Source of the DNA: DASRWD01 sp044507975
GTDB lineage: Bacteria; Deinococcota; Deinococci; Deinococcales; Trueperaceae
NCBI GenBank assembly: GCA_044507975.1
Contig: JBIQIQ010000061.1
Span: 1 to 12,805 of the forward strand
DNA length: 12,805 nt
Direction of reading: 5' to 3'
Below are positions 5,050 to 11,838 of the stretch, piece after piece (position 1 is the first letter of the stretch; each line of letters opens with the position of its first letter). The notes under the pieces are model-generated. The model was given only the letters and a program-made list of their open reading frames with translations. It had not been told where the DNA came from and did no database searches. The position numbers and the translations under genes are program-made.

Positions 5050-7576
5050 AGCCATGGCCAGGAGGCGCCAGCTCCTGGCCGTACAGGCGGCTCGTCACGT
5101 CGGCGTAGAACTGGGCGTCGTCGATGCCGATGGCTGAAGCCAGCTGGGCGACGCGCCGGTACGCTCCGCGGACGTCCAGCCTCCGCTCGGAGACGGACGC
5201 CGCGACCTCCAGCAGCGCCCGCTCCTCGGCGGTCACGGCGGCGGGATCAGCGCGGTGGGCGGCAACGACCGCCGCCAGCCGGTCGACGAGCCCGGCCAAG
5301 CGAGTCATCGCCTCGACCGGAGCGACGTGCGTCGGTGCGACCGCCCCGTCCTTCACGCCGTCGAGCGGGTTGATGTAGAGCGCGTAGGCGACCTCGCGGT
5401 CGTCACCGCCCGGCTGCGAGCTCGCCCAGGCGAGCTTCGCCGCTCCGGCGCAGAGCGAGAACTCGGGGTCGTATGCGCTGGCGCGCCCCGCGAACAGGCT
5501 GCGGTTGTAGAGCGGCGAGGACGCGTCGGCGCTGACCGAGGCCAGCAACGTGAGCGCGTCGGAGGTTAGCTGGGCCAGGCCGATGTCGTTCGTCGGACCG
5601 TGCGCCAGAGGGTCGAGGTAGGACTCGTTCATCAGCACCTGCAGCAGGAAGCCCGCGTCGAGGCCGTACGCGCCGGCGGCCTCCTCGAGGTGCGGAAGCA
5701 GCGGGACCAGGCGGGCCAGCATCTGGAGCCCCCACGGGGATAGGGGCTCGTACGCTCCGGTGGACTCGAGCCTGCGGTCGGTGGGTCTGTCCGCGCCAGC
5801 CGTGTAGACCCTGCCGACCAGGGCGGGAGCGCAGTAGGGGGACAGGCCACCCCGGGACCCAGCCTCGTCGCCTTCCGGCTCCTGCGCCGTGACCAGCATG
5901 ACGGGCACGGGCAGGATCTCGAAGCTGGCCTGCTCGAGCCGCGGCGCGGCGTAGACGAGGCTCCACGCCTCGTCGGGCATCAGGTAGAGACGGGCCACGT
6001 GAGCCGCCCCCACGAACACGCTCATCCCGACCAGCAGGACCGAGGCCGCCACCCCCGCCGTGCGCACGTGGGCCCTGACCCCGAGGCTCGTGGCCCGGGG
6101 CCGCACCCACGTGGTCGCGACGGCGTTGCGCGCGCGCCCCGTCCGCTCGGCGCGGGCGCGCGCGACGAACGCCGGCACCGCCCTCGTGAGCGCGGTGACG
6201 TACGCCAGGGCGTTCAGCGCCCGCAGGCCCAGGAGCGGCGCCAACCCCAGCAGTGTCAGCCGCATCGCCCCCGCCCAGGTGGCGCCCAGGCGCCTCGCGC
6301 CGGCGGCGACGAGGAGCGCGCTGACCGCAGCGTCGACTCCGAGCCAGGCCGCCAGCACGGCTCCCGGCATCTGCGATCCCGGTAGGGCGTACTTCAGACC
6401 CAGCAGCGCGGGCAGCAGGAGCGCGAGGAAGAGGCCGAAGAGGTTCTCGACCTGCGCGGCGCCGACCGTGAACGCGACGTTGGGCCTGAGGGAGGACCGG
6501 TTCCTGCGCAGTGCCAGACGCTTGAGGGCGTTCTCGATGCCGCCGCCGTTCCAGCGCTCGACCTGGCGCAGGAACCCACCCACGTTGGTGGGGTCGTCGG
6601 TGCGCATGAGCGCCGACGGCACGAAACGGGCGTCGCCGCCCCGGCGCAGCACGACCGGGGTGTCGGCGCCGATGATCGCGGACAGAGGCCGCTCGCGACC
6701 GTCCACCACGAGGCGGTAGCCGCGCCGGTCGAGGTAGGTGGCGATCGTCCGCTCCTCGCTGGCGGGGCGGTTCTGCGCCGCCAGCGTCAGGTCGTGGTCC
6801 TCGGTCAGGGTGTCGTCGGGGACCGGCAGGACGTCGCGGCGGGCGACGAACCCGCAGCCCACGACCGTGTAGAGCCGCGACCGGCCCAGCAAGGACCCCT
6901 GGCCCACGCGGCGGCACTGCCCTCCTCGCACGACCGCCGAGAAGGCGTACTCCGCCTCCCTCCCGGCGGAGATCAAGCGGCCCTGCCACGAAGTGGCCGG
7001 CTGGGAGCGGACCGCCCCCGAAACGAGCGCCGCGTCTTCCAGGACGTAGCCCCAGCCGTCCGGAAGCCTCTCGTACGTGAGGCGGTAGGTGGACCGCCTG
7101 ACGGTCGAGGCGAACCCTGGGTCGAGCTGCGTGTCGCCGTCGACGATCAGGACCCGCTCGGCCTTGACCAGCCCTCGCTCGAGCAGCAGGTTGACGCTGC
7201 GGGCCTTGGAGACCTGAGTAGCGTGCTCCAGCACCTGGACCGGCGCGCAGCCCGGCCTCTGCCAGCTGGTCAGGGTCTCGGACCCCTGGAGCGTCTGCGC
7301 CAGCGCCTCGTAGCCCAGGTCCAGCAAGGCGCGCTCGACGACCGCGGAAGTGTCGTCGGTGCAGCCGTTGATGCTGACGTGCACCTCGTCGAACGGCTCG
7401 CTCTGGCCCAGGATCGAGCGCAGGGCGCGCTCCGCGCCCGCCTCTTCCTGGTACATCGGTACGACCGCGGCGATCCGGTCCGGACCGACGGCTGGAGTGG
7501 ACCTGTCACGGACCAGGTTGAGGCCCGCGTTGAAGAGCACGGTTGGCATGGCCGCGAGGCCAGGGAGTGGGATCAC
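5009..7576 (-). CDS. Processive GT2 glycosyltransferase fused to lytic-transglycosylase-like domain
   Basis: An 855-residue two-part membrane protein. Residues about 35-345 form a family-2 glycosyltransferase: VVPMYQEE at 38-45, SINGCTDDT at 68-76, DGD at 146-148 (metal/UDP-sugar binding), LTEDHD at 257-262 (general base), and QVERW at 338-342, the QxxRW motif of processive synthases such as cellulose, hyaluronan and PgaC enzymes. Hydrophobic segments lie near 377-396, 405-426, 437-463 and 505-530. The Arg-rich stretch 472-506 before the last helix predicts that what follows lies outside the cytoplasm. Residues about 615-745 resemble the goose-lysozyme/SLT fold: LLQVLMNESYLDP with candidate catalytic Glu651, then DIGLAQLTSDA at 664-674. 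GTG 7576 is chosen with AGAGG 4 bases upstream; ATG 7549 has no ribosome site. The product and glycan are unknown; activity of the lytic half is inferred. Confidence 0.82.
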   Translation of the reverse strand: MIPLPGLAAMPTVLFNAGLNLVRDRSTPAVGPDRIAAVVPMYQEEAGAERALRSILGQSEPFDEVHVSINGCTDDTSAVVERALLDLGYEALAQTLQGSETLTSWQRPGCAPVQVLEHATQVSKARSVNLLLERGLVKAERVLIVDGDTQLDPGFASTVRRSTYRLTYERLPDGWGYVLEDAALVSGAVRSQPATSWQGRLISAGREAEYAFSAVVRGGQCRRVGQGSLLGRSRLYTVVGCGFVARRDVLPVPDDTLTEDHDLTLAAQNRPASEERTIATYLDRRGYRLVVDGRERPLSAIIGADTPVVLRRGGDARFVPSALMRTDDPTNVGGFLRQVERWNGGGIENALKRLALRRNRSSLRPNVAFTVGAAQVENLFGLFLALLLPALLGLKYALPGSQMPGAVLAAWLGVDAAVSALLVAAGARRLGATWAGAMRLTLLGLAPLLGLRALNALAYVTALTRAVPAFVARARAERTGRARNAVATTWVRPRATSLGVRAHVRTAGVAASVLLVGMSVFVGAAHVARLYLMPDEAWSLVYAAPRLEQASFEILPVPVMLVTAQEPEGDEAGSRGGLSPYCAPALVGRVYTAGADRPTDRRLESTGAYEPLSPWGLQMLARLVPLLPHLEEAAGAYGLDAGFLLQVLMNESYLDPLAHGPTNDIGLAQLTSDALTLLASVSADASSPLYNRSLFAGRASAYDPEFSLCAGAAKLAWASSQPGGDDREVAYALYINPLDGVKDGAVAPTHVAPVEAMTRLAGLVDRLAAVVAAHRADPAAVTAEERALLEVAASVSERRLDVRGAYRRVAQLASAIGIDDAQFYADVTSRLYGQELAPPGHGFRAAAPAARRYQR

Positions 7577-7627
7577 GGAACCTCTGGTTGAGTCTGGAGT
7601 CGGACGTCTCCCAATCGTCCGCCCTAG

Positions 7628-7633
7628 AGACTA
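7628..7633 (-). promoter_or_regulatory. Candidate -10 element for the GT2-SLT gene
   Basis: On the minus strand TAGTCT lies about 50 bases upstream of the GTG start at 7576, within the divergent intergenic region shared with the 3D-domain gene. A -35 is not convincing. Confidence 0.25.
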
Positions 7634-7674
7634 ACCTCCCGGCCGGCACGATGCGAACTCAGGTGTCTCATCTA

Positions 7675-7692
7675 GCTCATGAGCCACATGTG
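7675..7692. promoter_or_regulatory. Two adjacent palindromes, possible operator
   Basis: In the 195-bp gap between the divergent GT2-SLT and 3D-domain genes, GCTCATGAGC (7675-7684) is followed immediately by CACATGTG (7685-7692). Both are perfect palindromes with a CATG-type core. Their central position between two envelope genes would suit a shared regulator. A further stem AGAGGC/GCCTCT lies at 7718-7733. Confidence 0.3.
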
Positions 7693-7746
7693 CGCAGCGC
7701 TTAAGTCGCGTTCACCAAGAGGCACGAGCCTCTCATTCATCTCTGC

Positions 7747-7752
7747 TAGCAT
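7747..7752 (+). promoter_or_regulatory. -10 element for the 3D-domain gene
   Basis: TAGCAT, identical to the tgt -10, would start transcription near 7759, giving a leader of about 13 bases. That leader contains the Shine-Dalgarno GGGAGG (7761-7766), 5 bases before GTG 7772. No clear -35 is seen. Confidence 0.45.
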
Positions 7753-7771
7753 CCGTCGTTGGGAGGCACTG

Positions 7772-8416
7772 GTGGCCTTACACATCAGCGGGAAGCTCCT
7801 GGCGCTCGGCCTGGTAGTCACCGCCCTCATCACAGCTTTCAGCGCGCCGCGCCCCTCTTCCGAGGAGGCCGAGCCCGCGGTCACGCAGGCCGTGCAGCTC
7901 GCGATCGCGCCGTCGGCAGCGCTCCTGGAGACGGCGATCGAGCCCGACCCGGCGTTCTCGGTCAGCATCGGCCCCGAGGCCAACCCGCGCTTCGTGCTGC
8001 GCGCCACGGCCTACAACTCCTTGGTGAGCCAGACGGACTCCACCCCCTTCATCACCTCGACGGGAGCTCGCACCCGCTTCGGGATCGTGGCCGTGAGCCG
8101 CGACCTGCTCGGCGGGAACCTGCCTTACGGCTCTCTGGTGCGCATCAAGGACCTGGGCAGTTACTACTCCGGTCGCGGCAGCGGAGCGTTCCAGGACGTG
8201 CTCGATTCGCAGGCGATCTTCGTCGTCGAGGACACCATGCACGCGCGCAAGACTCAACAGCTCGACGTCTGGTTCCCTGACTACTCCACCGCCATCAACT
8301 GGGGCGTGCGCAAGATCGAGGTCGAGGTCGTGCGCTACGGCCGTGACGGCCCCGAGCTCCACAACGTTCTGGCCGAGGGCTTCGAGGCGCGGCCTCAGAT
8401 CGTCGCCCTGCGCTGA
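7772..8416 (+). CDS. 3D-domain exported protein, probable cell-wall enzyme
   Basis: Contains a 3D domain (named for three conserved aspartates), a double-psi-beta-barrel fold related to MltA and YuiC lytic transglycosylases and usually found in secreted or cell-wall-associated proteins. The 214-residue product has an N-terminal hydrophobic segment LLALGLVVTALITAFSA (9-25), acting as a signal or anchor, a linker rich in Ala, Pro and Glu, and the domain at about 74-190. The likely conserved aspartates are Asp111 (VSRDLL), Asp154 (VVEDTM) and Asp165 (QLDVWF). The start GTG 7772 has GGGAGG 5 bases upstream and puts the hydrophobic segment at the N-terminus; an upstream in-frame ATG at 7679 would add 31 residues and precede the -10 element. 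Divergent from the GT2-SLT gene, so both may act on envelope glycan. Catalytic activity is inferred from family. Confidence 0.82.
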   Translation: MALHISGKLLALGLVVTALITAFSAPRPSSEEAEPAVTQAVQLAIAPSAALLETAIEPDPAFSVSIGPEANPRFVLRATAYNSLVSQTDSTPFITSTGARTRFGIVAVSRDLLGGNLPYGSLVRIKDLGSYYSGRGSGAFQDVLDSQAIFVVEDTMHARKTQQLDVWFPDYSTAINWGVRKIEVEVVRYGRDGPELHNVLAEGFEARPQIVALR

Positions 8417-8471
8417 GGCCCGCGCCGCTCTCCTAGGGCATCGTCACTGGCGCCCAGCGCACGCAGCCGTA

Positions 8472-8477
8472 TAGCCT
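8472..8477 (+). promoter_or_regulatory. -10 element for leaderless ABC permease gene
   Basis: TAGCCT is followed by 7 bases and then GTG 8485, so transcription would start at the start codon. No Shine-Dalgarno precedes the GTG. This is one of the clearest leaderless arrangements in the window. Confidence 0.5.
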
Positions 8478-8484
8478 GCCCGCA

Positions 8485-9669
8485 GTGAACCGACCGCTCG
8501 TCCCGTACCTCGCCCTCAAGCACGTCCGCCGCCGCCTGCTGCAGTCGTCGCTGACGGTCGCCGGCGTGGGCGTCGGGGTCGCGGTGCTCATCGTCGCCCT
8601 GTCGCTGACGAACGGCTTCATCGACGAGCTCGTCACCAGCACGCTCCGGGCGACGCCGATGGTGACCCTGCAGAGCTACCTCGCGGGAGACACGCTGCCC
8701 GACGACCCGGAAGCCCTGTCAGCGCTGACCGGCAGCCCCGGCGTCACGGCCGTGGCCCCGTACCTCGGCACGCAGGCGTTGATCGCGCGCCGCGCGAGCG
8801 CCTCCCTCGGCGTGACCGCGCGCCAGGGCTACACGCAGGTGGTAGGCATCGACCCGGCCCTCGAGACGGCGGTCCTCGACCTGCCGGTCCTCGAGGCTCA
8901 GGCGGAGGCCATCGCCACGGCAGGTGGCATCGTCCTCGGCTCCTCGCTCGCCCAACAGCTCGGCGTAGGCGTGGGGGACGAGGTCATGCTCCGCGACATC
9001 GCCGGCGCGACCGCCACGTTCAGGGTAGCGGGCACGTTCCGCGTGGGGAACGAGCTCATCGACGCCGTCACGTCCTACCTCTCCATCGCTGCCCTGCAGG
9101 AGTACATGGGGGTGCCGGGACGCATCACCGGGTACCACGTCAGGGTGGACGAGCCGACGCGCGCCCAGGAGGTCGGGCTCGCCCTCGCCGACGCGTTCTC
9201 GCTCCGGCCCGTCAGCTGGGAGAGCCTCTTCGCCAGCCTCATCAGCCAGCTGAGGCTGCAGAAGGCGGTCATCGGCGTGGTCGTCTTCCTGATCGTGGTC
9301 GTGGCGGCCTTCGGCATCGCCAACGTCCTGGTCCTGACCGTCGCGGAGAAGACCGAGGAGATCGGCATCCTGCGCGCGCTCGGTGCCACCGAGCGCCAGG
9401 TCGTCTCGGTCTTCGTCCTCGAGGGCTTCCTCCTCGGCGCACTGGGCACCCTACTCGGAGCCCTGCTCGGCCTGGCCGTAGCGACCTACCTCCGCGCCCA
9501 GCCCTTCCCGCTGCCGGGCGACCTCTACTTCATCACTCAGCTGCCGGTCGAGGTCCAGCCCCTCGACGTGCTGTGGGTCTGCGGCGTGTCGCTGGCGACG
9601 AGCGTCCTGGCCGGCGTCTTCCCCGCCCGGCGCGCCGCTCGACTCGACCCGGTGAAGGTGCTGAGGTGA
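8485..9669 (+). CDS. FtsX/LolC-E-type ABC transporter permease
   Basis: Membrane subunit of a MacB/LolCDE-type ABC system, a class that moves lipoproteins, peptides or drugs away from the membrane rather than importing solutes. The 394-residue protein has the full plan: a first helix near 21-46, a large extracytoplasmic (MacB periplasmic core-like) domain at about 47-255, and three C-terminal helices near 261-287, 305-336 and 357-380. The FtsX signatures EEIGILRALGATERQ (about 291-305) and the terminal PARRAARLDPVKVLR are present. LolE-like length and ending suggest lipoprotein release, but this cannot be separated from generic MacB-like permeases. No ATPase subunit is adjacent, which is unusual because permease and ATPase genes are normally paired. 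Its stop overlaps the recX start. The GTG start is supported by the -10 element 7 bases upstream. Confidence 0.9.
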   Translation: MNRPLVPYLALKHVRRRLLQSSLTVAGVGVGVAVLIVALSLTNGFIDELVTSTLRATPMVTLQSYLAGDTLPDDPEALSALTGSPGVTAVAPYLGTQALIARRASASLGVTARQGYTQVVGIDPALETAVLDLPVLEAQAEAIATAGGIVLGSSLAQQLGVGVGDEVMLRDIAGATATFRVAGTFRVGNELIDAVTSYLSIAALQEYMGVPGRITGYHVRVDEPTRAQEVGLALADAFSLRPVSWESLFASLISQLRLQKAVIGVVVFLIVVVAAFGIANVLVLTVAEKTEEIGILRALGATERQVVSVFVLEGFLLGALGTLLGALLGLAVATYLRAQPFPLPGDLYFITQLPVEVQPLDVLWVCGVSLATSVLAGVFPARRAARLDPVKVLR

Positions 9670-10214
9670 GCGGCAGGGCCAGACGGCCGCCCGGCGCGGC
9701 TACCCGGCCCATGACGCGTGAGCGCGCCTGGGAGTACCTCCTCAACGTGCTCGCGCGCCAGGCGTACACGGTGGCGGAGCTCAGGTCCAAGCTCGCGCGG
9801 CGGGGCGTGGAGGAGGCGATGGGCGAGGAGCTGCTCGGCCGGCTCGTCGAGCTCAAGCTCGTCGACGACGCGGAGTACGCCGAGCGCTACGTCGCCGGCC
9901 GCCGTCAGACCCACGGCCGGCTCGCGCTGCGCCGCGACCTCGCGAGACGCGGCGTGGCCGAGGAGGTGCTCGCGCCGCCCCTGGGGGCGCTCGATGCGTC
10001 CCAGCAGGCCTCGGCCGCAGCCGACCTGCTGCGCAAGAACGCGTGGCGGTACCGGCCGGCGGAACCTGAGGAGGACGCCGAGGACGACGAGCGGACCCGC
10101 TTCGAGCTGCTCAGGAAGGCGGAGGCGAAGGCTCGGGCGTTCCTCGCGCGCCGGGGCTTCGACCCCGACGCCGTGGAGGCGGCGGTCGAGGCCGTGGGGT
10201 GGTTCGGGGCCTAG
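9666..10214 (+). CDS. recX: RecX regulatory protein
   Basis: RecX binds RecA filaments and modulates recombination and the SOS response in the cytoplasm. The 182-residue product has the tandem three-helix repeats of the family: AWEYLLNVLARQAYTVAEL at about 21-39 and LVELKLVDDAEYAERYV at 63-79, then RRDLARRGV and a C-terminal repeat ending in AFLARRGFDPDAV. An acidic stretch (EPEEDAEDDER, about 137-147) interrupts the third repeat. GTG 9666 is chosen because it overlaps the permease stop in a GTGA junction and has GAAGG 7 bases upstream. ATG 9711 is an alternative that would trim 15 basic, Pro-rich residues. It sits away from recA, coupled to an unrelated ABC permease gene. Confidence 0.9.
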   Translation: MSGRARRPPGAATRPMTRERAWEYLLNVLARQAYTVAELRSKLARRGVEEAMGEELLGRLVELKLVDDAEYAERYVAGRRQTHGRLALRRDLARRGVAEEVLAPPLGALDASQQASAAADLLRKNAWRYRPAEPEEDAEDDERTRFELLRKAEAKARAFLARRGFDPDAVEAAVEAVGWFGA

Positions 10215-10239
10215 GCAGGCCTCCCTGGGTCGCGCTCTG

Positions 10240-10269
10240 TTGCCCCAAGTTCACCGCATCAAGTAAGCT
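10240..10269 (+). promoter_or_regulatory. Promoter of tRNA-Pro
   Basis: TTGCCC (10240-10245) and TAAGCT (10264-10269) are 18 bases apart, giving a start near 10276 and a leader of about 6 bases before the mature tRNA end. An overlapping TAGCTA at 10269-10274 could serve instead as the -10. Confidence 0.5.
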
Positions 10270-10281
10270 AGCTATTCGCGT

Positions 10282-10360
<79 letters not shown>

Positions 10361-10362
10361 CA

Positions 10363-10394
10363 GGCCGGGCCCTTCGGGGTCCGGCCTCTCTATC
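10363..10394 (+). terminator. Intrinsic terminator of tRNA-Pro with UUCG loop
   Basis: GGCCGGGCCC (10363-10372) pairs with GGGTCCGGCC (10377-10386), 10 bp with one G-T wobble, around a TTCG tetraloop. The following TCTCTATCT is only moderately T-rich. It begins 4 bases after the tRNA CCA and lies just beyond the stop of the convergent hotdog gene, so it may end transcription from both sides. Confidence 0.7.
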
Positions 10395-10836
10395 TGGCCG
10401 CGCCGCGGTCGCCGAGTATGGCGAGCGTGCAGCGCGACACGCAGACCAACCTGCCCTCCTCGGTGCGGACCTCGACCTGCCAGACGTGCGTGCTCCTCCC
10501 CCGGTGGAGCGGGAGGGCGACGGCGTGGACCGTCCCGGAGGCAACCTGCCTTAGATGGTTGGCGTTGATCTCGAGCCCCACCGCCCTCTGCCCGTCGGCC
10601 AGCCCTTGGCTGGCGCCAATGCTCGCGACGGTCTCGGCGAGGGCGACCGATGCACCGCCATGGAGGATGCCGTGCGGCTGGTGGTGGGCGGAGGTGACGG
10701 GCATCGTCGCCTCTACCCTGTCCTCGTCGGCGCGGGTCACGACGATCCCGAGCGTCTCGAGCAGGGTGCCCGGGACGGTGCCCAGGTAGCGCTTGACGCC
10801 GTCCGGGGACGAGCGCTTGTCCGCGTCTGCCGGCAT
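10390..10836 (-). CDS. PaaI/YdiI-like hotdog-fold thioesterase
   Basis: Single hotdog-domain acyl-CoA thioesterase of 148 residues, acting in the cytosol. The signature HHQPHGILHGGASVALAE (51-68) carries the catalytic-type glutamate Glu68, equivalent in position to the active-site Glu of E. coli YdiI, the 1,4-dihydroxy-2-naphthoyl-CoA hydrolase of menaquinone synthesis. The strands near GLEINANHL (about 89-97) and THVWQVEV complete the fold. A menaquinone role is plausible but not provable, because PaaI, EntH and YdiI share these features and no men or paa genes are nearby. ATG 10836 is chosen over an upstream frame extension of 43 residues, which is Gly- and Arg-rich and lies inside the divergent transporter gene. 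Confidence 0.88.
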   Translation of the reverse strand: MPADADKRSSPDGVKRYLGTVPGTLLETLGIVVTRADEDRVEATMPVTSAHHQPHGILHGGASVALAETVASIGASQGLADGQRAVGLEINANHLRQVASGTVHAVALPLHRGRSTHVWQVEVRTEEGRLVCVSRCTLAILGDRGAAR

Positions 10837-10841
10837 GAGGG

Positions 10842-10847
10842 AGGATA
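10842..10847 (-). promoter_or_regulatory. Candidate -10 element for the hotdog gene, leaderless
   Basis: On the minus strand TATCCT is followed by 5 bases and then ATG 10836, so the mRNA would start at or within a base or two of the start codon. The same DNA serves as the Shine-Dalgarno (GAGGGAGGA, 10837-10845) of the divergent transporter gene. Confidence 0.4.
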
Positions 10848-10854
10848 ACCAACC

Positions 10855-11838
10855 ATGGCGCCCGACGACCCCGGAGGCTCGGTTCACCGCCGACCAGCGC
10901 CCCGCGCCGCCGCCCTGCTCGCGTTGACGGGAGCGGCCGCCGGCCTCGGCCCCGCGGCGCTCCACTGGCTCGCCGGCTTCGGCCAGGAGCCTCCCGACCG
11001 CCTCCCGCTGGCGGCAATCCTGCTCCTCGGCGCCGTTCTGAGCGGGCCGCTGACGGACCTAACGACCAGCTTGGAGCGAGGTCGGGCGCTGGGCTGGCTC
11101 GGACTCGCGCTCCTCCTCGGCCTGGGAGCGGCAGCCGCGACGTTGCCGCTGCCTTCCGCCGGCGCGGCCTACCTCCTCTGCCCCGTGGCCGCCGTCTCGT
11201 TGGCGGCAGCCCTGCGGGAGGCGCGCCCGCCAGGGCTGGCCCAGGCCGTCGTCGTCTACGTCGCCTGCACCCTGCTCGCCAACTTCACGCTCGACAGCTT
11301 CCTGCCTCTCGGCGGCTTCTTCCTCGTGAACGTCGGCACCTTCTTCTTCGGTGTGACGTTCACGCAGCGCGACCGCGTGCACCGCTTCGGGAGGACGACC
11401 GTCTACCGGATGATCCTGCTAGCGGCGGTCATGAACGTGGTCCTGTCCGCCACGCTGGGCACGCCCCTGCGCTACGTGGCCGTCAGCTTCCTGAGCATCT
11501 TGCTGGCGGAGACTGCCGACACCGAGGTGTTCCATCGGCTGCGAGGGCGCGGCTGGCTGACGCGCGTGGCGGGCTCCAACGCGGTGAGCGCTCCCCTCGA
11601 CACCGTAGCGTTCACGGTGCTGGCGTTCTGGGGCGAGGAGTTCGCTACCCCGGTCTGGATGACCAGGGTCATCGTCACGGACGTGCTGGTCAAGTACGCC
11701 AGCGGCCTCGTGGCGGCCCTGGGCATCCTGGCCCTGGTACGTTCGACGCTGCCAGCCCCTCCGCTCGCCGGAGACAGGGGGGCCGACGAGGCCGGCACCG
11801 AACCTGCGTCCGCCTCGGGAGGAGGAGACCCGCTGTGA
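10855..11838 (+). CDS. VUT/YhhQ-type queuosine precursor transporter homologue, extended
   Basis: Residues about 130-300 match the Vut_1 family, whose E. coli member YhhQ imports the queuosine precursors preQ0 and preQ1. Recognisable parts are VNVGTFFFGVTFTQRDRVHR (158-177), ETADTEVFHRLR (219-230) and SNAVSAPLDTVAFT (241-254). About six membrane segments are expected there. The total of 327 residues is well above the roughly 220 usual. The extra first 125 or so residues hold about four more hydrophobic segments (near 18-41, 50-66, 79-98 and 104-120), and a Gly/Ala/Glu-rich tail follows residue 303. Start ATG 10855 has GAGGGAGGA about 9 bases upstream. The stop overlaps the NodN-like gene start in a GTGA junction. 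Transported substrate is inferred; other vitamin-like compounds are possible in this family. Confidence 0.78.
   Translation: MAPDDPGGSVHRRPAPRAAALLALTGAAAGLGPAALHWLAGFGQEPPDRLPLAAILLLGAVLSGPLTDLTTSLERGRALGWLGLALLLGLGAAAATLPLPSAGAAYLLCPVAAVSLAAALREARPPGLAQAVVVYVACTLLANFTLDSFLPLGGFFLVNVGTFFFGVTFTQRDRVHRFGRTTVYRMILLAAVMNVVLSATLGTPLRYVAVSFLSILLAETADTEVFHRLRGRGWLTRVAGSNAVSAPLDTVAFTVLAFWGEEFATPVWMTRVIVTDVLVKYASGLVAALGILALVRSTLPAPPLAGDRGADEAGTEPASASGGGDPL

Noticed and set aside
3532..5055. 507-codon minus-strand open frame opposite GH26 and GSDH genes
   Set aside because: It spans two well-supported genes on the other strand and has shadow-like composition with many Arg, Val and Glu residues and no motifs.
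5403..6989. 528-codon minus-strand frame inside the GT2-SLT gene
   Set aside because: Same strand, shifted frame, Arg/Gly/Ala/Pro-rich shadow translation. The overlapping frame carries the DGD, TED, QxxRW and SLT-like motifs.
7679..7771. ATG 7679 as the start of the 3D-domain gene
   Set aside because: It lies upstream of the likely -10 element (7747-7752) and would bury the signal segment behind 31 extra residues. GTG 7772 has GGGAGG at 5 bases.
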